A stretch of DNA of 28,472 nt from Bacillota bacterium (GTDB taxonomy: Bacteria; Bacillota; Clostridia; Tissierellales; Sedimentibacteraceae). The notes below the pieces were generated by a model. That model made no database searches. It saw nothing but the letters and a program-made list of their open reading frames with translations, and was not told the origin of the DNA. The position numbers were made by a program, and so were the translations under genes. This document shows positions 8,206-16,131 of this stretch, piece after piece; the first letter of the stretch is position 1; each line of letters opens with the position of its first letter. The DNA is taken from contig JAEZGU010000244.1 of assembly GCA_023416855.1 (NCBI GenBank), positions 1 through 28,472 on the forward strand, read 5' to 3'.

Positions 8206-8229
8206 AATGAGCAATTATTAATTGCTTTT
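8200..8229 (+). terminator. Riboswitch expression platform: mutually exclusive hairpins with short T-tract
   Basis: GCAATTAAT (8200-8208) pairs with ATTAATTGC (8217-8225), a 9-bp stem followed by TTTTGTT. The same right arm can instead pair GCAATT (8211-8216) with AATTGC (8220-8225). The left arm of the long stem contains CAATT (8201-8205), which the aptamer's outer stem also needs. Ligand binding should therefore break the stronger hairpin and leave the weaker one, suggesting an ON switch. This is inference; the stems are AT-rich and the T-tract is short. Confidence 0.6.
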
Positions 8230-8299
8230 GTTATAGCTAAGTTTAGGTGGAATTCTCCTGTATTGGAGGATACGTATCAAGTTAAAGAAGGGTGAAAAC

Positions 8300-8668
8300 A
8301 TGAAAAAAATATTAATTGTTGATGATTCAGTATTTTCTCAAAAAATGACATCTAATCTAATTAGGAAATATATTAGTGATATTGATATCTATTATGCTAA
8401 TGATGGACAAGATGGCTATATAAAATATAAAGAAATAAAACCTGATTATATATTTCTTGATTTATTAATGCCTAAAGTTGGAGGCATTGAATTAATAGGA
8501 ATGATAAAAGAATATGATGAGAACGCTAAAATTATTGTCTTATCAGCAGATGTTCAAAAGAATATCCACGAAGAAATTGAAGCATTAAATGTTATGATGT
8601 TTATTAATAAACCATTAAATGATGATAAAGCTAAATTGATATGTGAAATGATAGGGAGGAAGGTATGA
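8300..8668 (+). CDS. Stand-alone CheY-like response regulator receiver
   Basis: A 122-residue single receiver domain with no output domain. The acidic pair D8-D9 (ILIVDDS), the phosphoacceptor D54 (YIFLDLLMP), S82 (VLSAD) and K104 (INKPL) are all in place, so it should be phosphorylated and switch like CheY. ATG at 8300 follows GAAGGG at 8288-8293. Its stop overlaps the next start by four bases (ATGA), so it is translationally coupled to the CheC-type gene. It is the first gene after the c-di-GMP-II riboswitch. No histidine kinase is in the window, so its phosphodonor is unknown. The pairing with a CheC phosphatase and a cyclase suggests an adaptor that links a chemotaxis-like phosphosignal to c-di-GMP. 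Confidence 0.92.
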   Translation: MKKILIVDDSVFSQKMTSNLIRKYISDIDIYYANDGQDGYIKYKEIKPDYIFLDLLMPKVGGIELIGMIKEYDENAKIIVLSADVQKNIHEEIEALNVMMFINKPLNDDKAKLICEMIGRKV

Positions 8669-9297
8669 ATGATAGAAGTTTAGAATTAGACATATTGAAA
8701 GAATTATTCAATATTAGTGTAGGAAAAGCTTCGTCTCTTTTATCAGAAATAATAGATAGAAAAATATTGCTTAATGTGCCTAATATTAAGCTAATTAACT
8801 TAGAAAATGAACAATTTGATGTGCAAGAATACTTACCTGAAAAATCAGATGGAATATTTATGATTTCTTCAATTTCTTTTGATTATGAATTACAAGGCAA
8901 AGCAAGCTTAATTTTCTCTGCTGAAAAAATGAGAGCTTTTATCGATTTGTGCGTGAATGATGATAACTCTGAAAGTTATTATGAAATGAGTTTTTCTGAT
9001 ATTGATTTTGATGTTATAAAAGAAATTGGTAATATTGTATTAAACTCTATTGTTGGAGATGTAGGAAATCTATTAAATATTAAATTAACTTACACTTTAC
9101 CGGAAGTTAAAGTATATAATAAAGAGGATATTTTTAAAGACAGCAGTAATCAATTTTCGAGTATTTTGGTTCTTAACATTACATTCTTGATAGAAGATAC
9201 AAAAATTGAAGGAGCTATTTTTGTACATTTGACTATAAATTCTTTGTCCGAACTTATGGCGAAAATTGAAAAAATTAAGGAAGAGTTAGATGAATAA
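8665..9297 (+). CDS. CheC-family CheY-P phosphatase
   Basis: A 210-residue soluble protein with two copies of the CheC active-site pattern (D/S-x3-E-x2-N-x22-P). The first is D9, E13, N16 and P39 (LKELFNISVGKASSLLSEI). The second is D116, E120, N123 and P146 (VIKEIGNIVLNSIVGD). Both sites look complete, pointing to true CheC-type phosphatase activity rather than a CheX or FliY arrangement. The likely substrate is the receiver encoded immediately upstream, whose stop codon it overlaps by four bases; its own end overlaps the next gene by eight. No CheD, the usual CheC partner, is present in the window. Clostridial genomes often annotate such proteins as chemotaxis protein CheC or CheX. Confidence 0.88.
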   Translation: MNDRSLELDILKELFNISVGKASSLLSEIIDRKILLNVPNIKLINLENEQFDVQEYLPEKSDGIFMISSISFDYELQGKASLIFSAEKMRAFIDLCVNDDNSESYYEMSFSDIDFDVIKEIGNIVLNSIVGDVGNLLNIKLTYTLPEVKVYNKEDIFKDSSNQFSSILVLNITFLIEDTKIEGAIFVHLTINSLSELMAKIEKIKEELDE

Positions 9298-10216
9298 TAT
9301 ATTTTCTAAAATTTTGGATAATTTAAATCAAGGAATAGTTATAATTAATGAAAAACTCGAAATATGTTATTGGAACAGCTTTATGGAACAATTGACAAAG
9401 CTTAATTATAAACAGGTAGAAAATAAAAATGTTTTATTAGTTTTACCTAAGTTGAATACTAATTATTTTAAAAAATCAATTAATGATGTAATTAAAAACG
9501 GAAACAAGGCGTTTTTCTCTGCGGCTATGCATAAACATTTAGTAAACGATAATGTTGAGCTAAATTTGAATTTAAGTTTGATATACAACGGCGAAACGAA
9601 GTATCTGATTTTAGAATTCATTAATGTTACAAGCCAATTTTTGCAAATTAATAAGTTAAAACAATATATAAATGAGCTTGTTGAATTGAATAAGCAGTTA
9701 AAGGAAAAAGAGAAGATTATTGAAAAGTTAGCGTATTATGACAATTTAACCAAAGTTCCCAATAGAACTTTATTTTATAAAATTGCAGGCAACATGTTAG
9801 AAAATGCTAAGAGAAATAGCAATATGATGTGTTTAATGTTTATCGATATTGATAAATTTAAATGTATTAATGATAGTTATGGTCATGAAGCCGGTGATAA
9901 AGTTATTGTAAGGGTTGCCGAAATACTGCAAAATGCCGTAAGAAAAAATGATATTGTTGCGAGATATGGCGGAGATGAATTTTTAATTTTACTACCGCAA
10001 ATAAAATCTCTTGATGATTATAAGGCTGTAATTTCAAGAATAGCTGATGATAAAAACAATATAATTAATTTAGAAGGTAATGAACTTGAAATTTCTTTGA
10101 GTATTGGGGTTAGCTTTTATCCCGATGACGGTGATAACATTGATAAGCTTATTACAAAAGCAGATAAGGAAATGTATATCACCAAGAGGCACTTTGAAGA
10201 AGATGACAGAATTTGA
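9290..10216 (+). CDS. PAS-GGDEF diguanylate cyclase
   Basis: Makes cyclic di-GMP from two GTP. The 308 residues hold an N-terminal PAS domain (about 1-115, LNQGIVIINEKLEICYWN), a coiled-coil linker (about 120-148) and a GGDEF domain (about 150-305). The domain starts at DNLTKVPNR and has the metal-site FIDIDKFKCIND and the intact signature RYGGDEF (GGDEF at 227-231). RKND at 218-221, five residues before GGDEF, is a classical inhibitory I-site for product feedback. There are no transmembrane segments, so it is cytoplasmic. The ATG overlaps the upstream CheC-type gene by eight bases, making it the third gene of one operon. Feedback thus appears twice: at the I-site on the enzyme and at the riboswitch on the mRNA. 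Confidence 0.95.
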   Translation: MNNIFSKILDNLNQGIVIINEKLEICYWNSFMEQLTKLNYKQVENKNVLLVLPKLNTNYFKKSINDVIKNGNKAFFSAAMHKHLVNDNVELNLNLSLIYNGETKYLILEFINVTSQFLQINKLKQYINELVELNKQLKEKEKIIEKLAYYDNLTKVPNRTLFYKIAGNMLENAKRNSNMMCLMFIDIDKFKCINDSYGHEAGDKVIVRVAEILQNAVRKNDIVARYGGDEFLILLPQIKSLDDYKAVISRIADDKNNIINLEGNELEISLSIGVSFYPDDGDNIDKLITKADKEMYITKRHFEEDDRI

Positions 10217-10232
10217 CTATGATGAAGTTATT

Positions 10233-10268
10233 AAAAAGTTTAGGAATATTTAATGCCTAAACTTTTTT
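10233..10268 (+). terminator. Rho-independent terminator of the CheY-CheC-cyclase operon
   Basis: AAGTTTAGG (10236-10244) pairs with CCTAAACTT (10256-10264), continuing into a T-tract to 10268. The A-rich left flank also pairs with the T-tract, so it may work in both directions. Confidence 0.88.
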
Positions 10269-10329
10269 AATTTATTTCCATTTTATTGGAACAATTACCA
10301 TTTAAAATCGTCTTATAGTAAAGGGGATA

Positions 10330-10346
10330 AGGTAGTTATGCTACCT
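10330..10346 (+). repeat. Small hairpin in the leader of the secreted-protein gene
   Basis: AGGTAG (10330-10335) and CTACCT (10341-10346) form a perfect 6-bp stem with a 5-base loop, ending about 10 bases before the ribosome site. It could stabilise the mRNA or bind a regulator. It does not resemble a riboswitch I know. Confidence 0.4.
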
Positions 10347-10376
10347 ATGATATTGAAAAGGGGATGATTTTTAAAA

Positions 10377-11822
10377 ATGAAGAAATTCAAGATGTTTACA
10401 ACCTATGTATTAGTACTGGTAATGCTTATGACAACATTATTTGCATTTCCTGCGTTTGCTTACAGTAGTGATGATACGGTTGAATGGTTTACCTTCAAAA
10501 CGTTAGATGGGTATTATCTCTGTGCTGAAGATGGGGGAGGAAATATATTGACAGCAGACAGGACAGAAATAGGGCCTTGGGAAAAATTTGAGGTTATTAG
10601 ATTCTCAAAAGGATACGTTGCATTAAAAAGTGATAAAGGATATTATTTAAGTGCTTTAGACGATGAAGAAAGTATAAATGTAAAAGGAACTGATATTGGA
10701 GAAAGACAGAAATTCAAATTAATTGAATTGGATAGTGGAAAGGTAGCATTAAAAACTTATTATGATAAATATGTTTGTGCCGAGGATGGCGGTGGCGGTA
10801 TTGTTGTTGCCAACAGAACAAAAATAGGTGAATGGGAATCCTTTGAATTGATTAAGGTACAGAAAAATACAGTAGACGAAAAATGTGTCTTGACTGCTAA
10901 ATCAGATAATAATGGTATTAAACTTTCATGGACAAAACCAAGTAGTACAAAAAAGATTATCGGATATAACCTTTATAGAGGCACTAAATCCGGAAAACAA
11001 TCAGATACACCGGTAACTGACTTTTTTATTAAAGAAACATCATACACCGATAAAAATATAAATGAGGATACAACATATTATTATATAGTAAAACCGGTAT
11101 ACAAAGATAATAATATGGGTCCTGCTTCTAATGAAGTAAAAGTAACTCTTAAATCAAGTATAATTTTAAGTGCCAAGGCAGTTAATAACGGAATTTATTT
11201 ATCCTGGAATAAACCGAAATATTCATCTGATATTATTGGATATAATATTTATAGGGCAAGCCGTTCCGGAAAGCAAACAGACACTCCAATAACTGATTTC
11301 CCAATAGAAGGAACATCATATACAGATAAGAATATTGAGAATAACAAGGTTTATTATTATATACTAAAGGCGGTATACAAGGACAAATCCCTTAGCAAAC
11401 CTACAGAAGAAGTTTCTGCTAAATCAAGTTTAGGAAAAACAATTGTGCTTCAGGTAGGAAGTAAATATATGTATGTAAATGACAAGAAAATAGAAATAGA
11501 CAAAGGATTAGGAACTGAGGTAGTAATTAAAAATGGCAGGACCTTCCTACCAATAAGGTCATTAATAGAAAATATGGGTGGCTCTGTAGAATGGGATCAA
11601 AAAGATAGCAGGGTAACTTTATATTTAGATAATCATAAGATACAACTTTGGATAGGAAGCAAGACAGCTAAAGTAGATGGTGTAAACAAAGAAACTGATG
11701 TTGAACCTTATATTTCGTCAACAAATAGAACAATGCTCCCTTTGAGATTTATAATAGAGAATTTTGATTGTGAAGTTGATTGGGATGGGTTAACAAAAAC
11801 AGTAACTATTAAGACGAAATAA
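10377..11822 (+). CDS. Secreted protein: fascin-like beta-trefoil, two FN3 domains, copper amine oxidase N-terminal domain
   Basis: A 481-residue exported protein. A signal peptide (KKFKM then a hydrophobic run) likely ends at AFA near residue 28. Residues about 36-160 hold three repeats of an actin-crosslinking/fascin-like trefoil, with YYLCAEDGGGNI and a near-copy YVCAEDGGGGIVVANRT. Two fibronectin type III-like modules follow (about 168-258 and 262-350), each with a GYNxYR and SYTDKNI pattern. The C-terminus (about 355-481) is a copper amine oxidase N-terminal-like domain with RTFLPIRSLIE and a second RTMLPLRFIIE, common on clostridial surface proteins. No catalytic domain, LPXTG motif or membrane anchor is seen. 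The likely role is surface or matrix binding. AAGGGGATGA (10357-10366) is the ribosome site, somewhat far from the ATG. It has its own terminator and so appears monocistronic, directly after the c-di-GMP operon. Confidence 0.85.
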   Translation: MKKFKMFTTYVLVLVMLMTTLFAFPAFAYSSDDTVEWFTFKTLDGYYLCAEDGGGNILTADRTEIGPWEKFEVIRFSKGYVALKSDKGYYLSALDDEESINVKGTDIGERQKFKLIELDSGKVALKTYYDKYVCAEDGGGGIVVANRTKIGEWESFELIKVQKNTVDEKCVLTAKSDNNGIKLSWTKPSSTKKIIGYNLYRGTKSGKQSDTPVTDFFIKETSYTDKNINEDTTYYYIVKPVYKDNNMGPASNEVKVTLKSSIILSAKAVNNGIYLSWNKPKYSSDIIGYNIYRASRSGKQTDTPITDFPIEGTSYTDKNIENNKVYYYILKAVYKDKSLSKPTEEVSAKSSLGKTIVLQVGSKYMYVNDKKIEIDKGLGTEVVIKNGRTFLPIRSLIENMGGSVEWDQKDSRVTLYLDNHKIQLWIGSKTAKVDGVNKETDVEPYISSTNRTMLPLRFIIENFDCEVDWDGLTKTVTIKTK

Positions 11823-11832
11823 ATTACTTTTT

Positions 11833-11870
11833 TCAGAGTAGAAATTGAATTAGTTTCTACTCTGATTTTT
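11833..11870 (+). terminator. Rho-independent terminator of the secreted-protein gene
   Basis: TCAGAGTAGAAA (11833-11844) pairs with TTTCTACTCTGA (11854-11865), a perfect 12-bp stem with a 9-base loop followed by TTTTT. Confidence 0.93.
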
Positions 11871-11960
11871 ATTGTTATTGACATTTAAGTATATAAACAT
11901 GTAGAATTTTGGTATAACTTAATTTTTTATAAATTTAAGCAAATGGTATTGGAGATTATT

Positions 11961-12836
11961 ATGTACAATGTAAAAATCATATCACTTATAAATAATTCAC
12001 CTAAATATGATTCATATTTAAAAGGTTGTTTTGGTGTTTCGTTTTGGATAGAGTTAGTACATGAAAATAATAAAAAGGTTATACTTTTCGATGTAGGACC
12101 GCTTATTGAACCGCTAATTTATAACGCCAAGTTATTGGGGCTAAATTTATCAGATGTTGATATGGTTGTACTTTCTCATTGCCATTTTGATCACACTGAA
12201 GCACTTTCAGAAGTAATAAAAGAAATTGGTCACGAAGTACCTATTTATGCCCATCCGGATATTTTTAGACCGAATTTTATTTTAGAACCTGAATATATGG
12301 ACTATACTTTGAAGGGTGAAAATAGCAGAGAAAACATAGAAAAATTAGGTGGGAAGTTTATTTTCTGTAAAAATCCGATGGAAATTTGTCCGAACGTCTT
12401 TGTGACAGGTGAAGTTAAAAAAACAACAGATTTCGAGGAATCTGGAGGAATTTCTTGTTTTACAATTGACTTTGAAGGACGTACTGTGCCTGATAAGTTG
12501 CAGGACGATTTGTCATTAATAATAAATGATAAAGAAAAAGGGTTAATTATTATAACCGGCTGTGGACATGCAGGTATAGTAAATATAGTAAAACATTCAA
12601 TGAAAGTTACACAACAGAATCAAATTGAAGGAATTATTGGAGGCCTCCATCTATTGGAATCAAATCAAGATAGGGTTGACAAAACAGTGGAAGTCATAAA
12701 AGAAATATCTCCAAATTGGATAGCTCCCACACATTGCACAGGTATAATTCCAACAGCTAAATTTGCATTAGCATTTAATGAAAGGTTTAAAGAAATAAAT
12801 GCTGGAGATATTATAGAAATTAAATCAAATATTTAA
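11961..12836 (+). CDS. MBL-fold metallohydrolase
   Basis: A 291-residue metallo-beta-lactamase fold protein. SHCHFDHTE supplies the H73-x-H75-x-D77-H78 metal ligands, with later candidate ligands in ITGCGHAGI and in IGGLHLL or PTHCTG. The overall pattern is that of the group often annotated as 7,8-dihydropterin-6-yl-methyl-aminobenzene phosphate synthase-like hydrolases (COG1237), which have varied or unknown substrates. ATG at 11961 is chosen because GGAG (11951-11954) lies six bases upstream; an in-frame ATG at 11943 has no ribosome site. It is cytoplasmic, with no signal peptide. It is followed after 36 bases by a DMT permease and a glycerate kinase, so the three may be one operon, but no pathway is clear from that combination. 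Confidence 0.85.
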   Translation: MYNVKIISLINNSPKYDSYLKGCFGVSFWIELVHENNKKVILFDVGPLIEPLIYNAKLLGLNLSDVDMVVLSHCHFDHTEALSEVIKEIGHEVPIYAHPDIFRPNFILEPEYMDYTLKGENSRENIEKLGGKFIFCKNPMEICPNVFVTGEVKKTTDFEESGGISCFTIDFEGRTVPDKLQDDLSLIINDKEKGLIIITGCGHAGIVNIVKHSMKVTQQNQIEGIIGGLHLLESNQDRVDKTVEVIKEISPNWIAPTHCTGIIPTAKFALAFNERFKEINAGDIIEIKSNI

Positions 12837-12872
12837 AGGGGATGGGATAAGTATTTCCCAATAAACAGAATT

Positions 12873-13817
12873 ATGCAGCTTAAAGATAAAACATACACAA
12901 GCAATATTGTTGGTTATTTGATGGTTTTTGCAGCCGGTACTTTGTGGGGTACAATAGGTTTGTTTGTAAAATTGTTGAGCGGTATTGGAGCAAGCACATC
13001 ATTAACAGCATTTATGCGATTGTTTATGGGGTTTTGGATTTTAGTCCCTATAATGCTATGGACCGGCGGATTAAAAATGTTTAAAATTGATAAAAAGGGC
13101 TTGATTCATTGTTTAATGTTAGGCATATTATCACAGGCTCTTTTTAATTATTGCTATAATGTAAGTATAGAGAATGTTGGGGTCGCAACAGCATCTATAC
13201 TTTTATATACAGCACCTGTTTTTGTTTGCATTATGTCTATGGTGGTTTTTAAAGAGATAGTTGGTAAACTGAAAATCTTTGCTTTAGTAATCAATATAGT
13301 TGGTTGCTTTTTAATGGTTACAGGTGGGAACTTATCATATTTTAAATTGTCTGCCATAGGAATAATGTTTGGAGTATCAGCAGCTTTTTTATATAGCTTA
13401 GTAACTATAATTGGAAAATTAGCTTCTGATAATATACATCCGTTTACGGTTGTATTTTACAGCTTTTTGTTTGGTTGGCTGATGCTTGGTATAATATCGC
13501 CACCATGGGATTCTATTTCTTCTGTGTCAGGACCAAAGTTTTGGATCTACTCATTGGGATATGGACTAATACCTACTGTAGGTTCGTATTTGCTTTATAT
13601 GGGAGGATTAAGAAAGAACTTAGAATTATCCAAAGTTCCTATAATAGCATCAGTTGAGACTGTTGTTGCAACATTAATAGGAGTATTCGCTTTTAAGGAA
13701 AAACTGAATTTTATAAATATAATTGGAATCGTTATATTACTTTCTTCCATATTTATAATGAATATTAATTTAAAAAAGAATGGTGAGCAAACCATCAATG
13801 AGATAGAAGGCAGGTGA
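12873..13817 (+). CDS. EamA/DMT-superfamily permease
   Basis: A 314-residue integral membrane protein with about ten hydrophobic helices arranged as two EamA repeats. The first repeat begins GYLMVFAAGTLWGTIGLFVK. The second runs from about residue 165 and carries the typical AFLYSLVTIIGK and LPxxGSYLLYMGGL-like segment (IPTVGSYLLYMGGLRK). Family members export amino acids, nucleotides or other metabolites; the substrate is unknown. It overlaps nothing but lies four bases before the glycerate kinase gene, suggesting co-transcription. No ribosome site directly precedes the ATG at 12873; the nearest, AAAGGGGATGGG, lies about 27 bases upstream, with a small GGGA/TCCC pairing between. The true start could be a nearby non-standard codon. 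Confidence 0.88.
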   Translation: MQLKDKTYTSNIVGYLMVFAAGTLWGTIGLFVKLLSGIGASTSLTAFMRLFMGFWILVPIMLWTGGLKMFKIDKKGLIHCLMLGILSQALFNYCYNVSIENVGVATASILLYTAPVFVCIMSMVVFKEIVGKLKIFALVINIVGCFLMVTGGNLSYFKLSAIGIMFGVSAAFLYSLVTIIGKLASDNIHPFTVVFYSFLFGWLMLGIISPPWDSISSVSGPKFWIYSLGYGLIPTVGSYLLYMGGLRKNLELSKVPIIASVETVVATLIGVFAFKEKLNFINIIGIVILLSSIFIMNINLKKNGEQTINEIEGR

Positions 13818-13821
13818 TTAA

Positions 13822-15066
13822 ATGAGTATTAGGGAAGATGCTTTAGTGATTATTCAAGAATCAATAAAGGCAGTTTTACCTGAAACGGCGGTTATAAAGG
13901 CACTTGAAAAGAAGAATTTTTCTGGTAATGTGGTTGTTATTGCAATTGGCAAGGCAGCTTGGAACATGGCAAATGCCACTAAAGAAAAGCTAAATGAGAA
14001 GATCTCAAAAGGAATAGTCGTAACTAAGTATGACCATTCTAAAGGACCAATAGAAGGTTTTGAAATAATTGAGGCGGGACATCCTATACCAGATGAGAAT
14101 TCGGTGTTAGGTGCAACTAAGGCATTAGAATTAGTCAGAAGTTTGAGAGATGGAGATAATGTGATATTTTTAGTATCTGGTGGTGGTTCTGCAATTTTTG
14201 AAAAACCAATGGATGGAATTGATCTTGAGGATATTATAGACATAACAAACCAGCTTTTAGGTAGCGGAGCGGATATAGTTGAAATAAATACTGTCAGAAA
14301 GCATTTATCAGATGTAAAAGGTGGAAGGTTTGCGTTGCATTGTAAAAATGCAAATATATTTACAATAGTTTTATCTGACGTATTAGGAGATAGATTGGAT
14401 TCAATTGCTTCAGGTCCTGCATATCCTGATGATTCAACGTCTTCACAGGCCTTGGAAGTTGTTGATAAGTACAATCTTCAAGTAAGTGATAAAATTATAA
14501 ACACTTTAAAAATTGAAACCCCAAAAGAAATCAATAATTGCGAAACAGTAATAACAGGCAGTGTAATTGAGTTATGTAATGCTGCTTCAAAGGTTGTAGA
14601 AAGCTTGGGGTATAAATCACTTATATTGACATCAACATTGGATTGCGAAGCAAAGGAAGCAGGAAAATTCTTAGCCGCTATAGGTAGAGAAATAAAAAAC
14701 GGTAAAAGTAGCTTGGAAGCTCCAATTGCTCTAATTGCCGGAGGAGAAACGGTAGTTCGTATCAAAGGAAATGGCAAAGGTGGAAGAAATCAAGAATTGT
14801 GTTTGTCAGCAGCAATAGGTATTGAAGGATTGGAAGACATAGTTATACTTTCGGTTGGATCAGATGGTACTGATGGTCCAACCGATGCAGCCGGTGGAAT
14901 TGTAGACGGAAAAACAGCAAACAAAATAAGAGAATCAAAAATGAAACCTGAAGTTTATCTTGATAACAATGATTCTTATAATGCGCTTAAAATTAGTGGG
15001 GATTTGGTTATAACCGGATCAACAGGAACTAATGTGAATGATTTAATGGTGCTGCTTTGCAAATAA
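13822..15066 (+). CDS. Glycerate 2-kinase (MOFRL/GckA family)
   Basis: Phosphorylates D-glycerate to 2-phosphoglycerate. The 414 residues match the usual family length. The N-terminal two thirds carry VVVIAIGKAAWNMA, a glycine loop FLVSGGGSAIFEKP and VRKHLSDVKGGRFA. The C-terminal MOFRL domain includes GGETVVRIKGNGKGGRNQE and VGSDGTDGPTDAAGG, both diagnostic. Older databases call such proteins hydroxypyruvate reductase (TtuD), a historical misnaming. The ribosome site AGGCAGGTG ends a few bases before the ATG, and the gene starts four bases after the permease stop. It is convergent with the KDG kinase gene across a shared terminator. A link to sugar-acid breakdown is plausible, since glycerate can be a product of aldaric-acid pathways, but this is inference. 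Confidence 0.92.
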   Translation: MSIREDALVIIQESIKAVLPETAVIKALEKKNFSGNVVVIAIGKAAWNMANATKEKLNEKISKGIVVTKYDHSKGPIEGFEIIEAGHPIPDENSVLGATKALELVRSLRDGDNVIFLVSGGGSAIFEKPMDGIDLEDIIDITNQLLGSGADIVEINTVRKHLSDVKGGRFALHCKNANIFTIVLSDVLGDRLDSIASGPAYPDDSTSSQALEVVDKYNLQVSDKIINTLKIETPKEINNCETVITGSVIELCNAASKVVESLGYKSLILTSTLDCEAKEAGKFLAAIGREIKNGKSSLEAPIALIAGGETVVRIKGNGKGGRNQELCLSAAIGIEGLEDIVILSVGSDGTDGPTDAAGGIVDGKTANKIRESKMKPEVYLDNNDSYNALKISGDLVITGSTGTNVNDLMVLLCK

Positions 15067-15096
15067 AAATAAGTCCTCAACTAGGAGGACTTATTT
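15067..15096. terminator. Bidirectional terminator between glycerate kinase and kdgK
   Basis: AATAAGTCCTC (15068-15078) pairs with GAGGACTTATT (15085-15095), an 11-bp perfect stem with a 6-base loop. A-rich and T-rich flanks let it serve both convergent genes. Confidence 0.88.
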
Positions 15097-15097
15097 A

Positions 15098-16120
15098 TTA
15101 TCTTTGAACTCTTCCTGAGCCATCTCCTTGAACCAATTTTTCTACTTCTTCTATAGATACCATATTAAAATCACCCAATATAGTGTGTTTTAATGCAGAG
15201 GCTGCAACACCGAACTCTAAAGCATCTTTAAAGTTTTTGCCTACCAATAATCCGTAAATTAATCCTGAAGCAAATGAATCTCCTCCACCAACTCTATCAA
15301 CTATTCTAATATCATATTTTTTTGAATGATAGAACTCTCTACCATCATATATACAAGCTGACCAGCCGTTGTCAGAAGCAGAATAAGATTCTCTCAGTGA
15401 ACTTACAACATATTTAAAGTTAAACTTGTCTACCATTTGTTTGAAAATATTTTTATATGATTCTAATTCTAACTCACCGGATGTAACATCTGTGTTTTTA
15501 GGTTTGAAGCCTAATGTTAATTCGGCATCTTCTTCATTACCTATGCAAACATCAACATATTTCATTAAATTAGTCATTACTAATTGAGCTTTTTCAGGAG
15601 TCCATAATTTTTTTCTGTAGTTTAAATCTACAGATACTGTTACATTATGTCTTTTTGCAGCTTTTAATGCTTCTTCAGTTAGTTTTATTGCTTTATCTCC
15701 TAAGGCAGGAGTAATTCCAGAAAAATGGAACCAATCAGCATCTTTAAATATTTCATCAAAATTGAATTCAGAAGCCTCAGCCTCAGCAATAGCTGATCTT
15801 GCTCTATCATAAATAACCTTAGATGGTCTCATAGATGCCCCTGACTCTAAAAAGTAGATACCTACTCTGTCTCCACCTCTAACTATGTAATCTGTTTTTA
15901 CTCCGTATCTTCTTAGATGATTAACAGCGGATTGACCTATTTCATGCTTAGGAAGTTTTGAAACGAAGTATGCATCAAGACCATAATGTGCCAATGAGAC
16001 AGCAACATTAGCTTCACCACCTCCATAAGTTACATCAAATGAATCTGATTGAATAAACCTTTCGTATCCGGGAGTGGATAACCTGAGCATTATTTCTCCT
16101 AAAGTTACAACTTTTTTCAA
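15098..16120 (-). CDS. kdgK: 2-dehydro-3-deoxygluconokinase (KDG kinase), PfkB family
   Basis: Phosphorylates 2-keto-3-deoxygluconate to KDPG, the substrate of the aldolase encoded just upstream. The 340-residue product has the ribokinase-type N-terminus VVTLGEIMLRLS, the sugar-site TYGGGEANVAVSLA (residues 31-44) and the PfkB signature DRVGGGDSFASGLIYG with catalytic D281. The start is TTG at 16120: AAGGAGG (16133-16127) lies six bases upstream and overlaps the stop of eda, and the reading frame extended further upstream would only overlap eda in another frame. This layout suggests translational coupling with eda. The gene ends at a bidirectional terminator. A different 2-keto-3-deoxy sugar acid is possible as substrate, but the partnership with eda favours KDG. 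Confidence 0.92.
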   Translation of the reverse strand: MKKVVTLGEIMLRLSTPGYERFIQSDSFDVTYGGGEANVAVSLAHYGLDAYFVSKLPKHEIGQSAVNHLRRYGVKTDYIVRGGDRVGIYFLESGASMRPSKVIYDRARSAIAEAEASEFNFDEIFKDADWFHFSGITPALGDKAIKLTEEALKAAKRHNVTVSVDLNYRKKLWTPEKAQLVMTNLMKYVDVCIGNEEDAELTLGFKPKNTDVTSGELELESYKNIFKQMVDKFNFKYVVSSLRESYSASDNGWSACIYDGREFYHSKKYDIRIVDRVGGGDSFASGLIYGLLVGKNFKDALEFGVAASALKHTILGDFNMVSIEEVEKLVQGDGSGRVQR

Positions 16121-16131
16121 ATTATACCTCC

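Noticed and set aside
8252..8271. CTCC/GGAG hairpin with an AGGA-like site as a start for a leader peptide
   Set aside because: No ATG, GTG or TTG with a sensible frame follows at ribosome-site distance. The downstream GAAGGG clearly serves the gene at 8300.
10330..10346. Possible second riboswitch in the leader of the secreted-protein gene
   Set aside because: Only a simple 6-bp hairpin is present; none of the conserved aptamer core seen at 8159-8197 recurs.
13854..14474. A 206-codon minus-strand open frame
   Set aside because: It lies wholly inside the glycerate 2-kinase gene, which has clear family motifs on the plus strand. The minus-strand product resembles no family I know and has no ribosome site.
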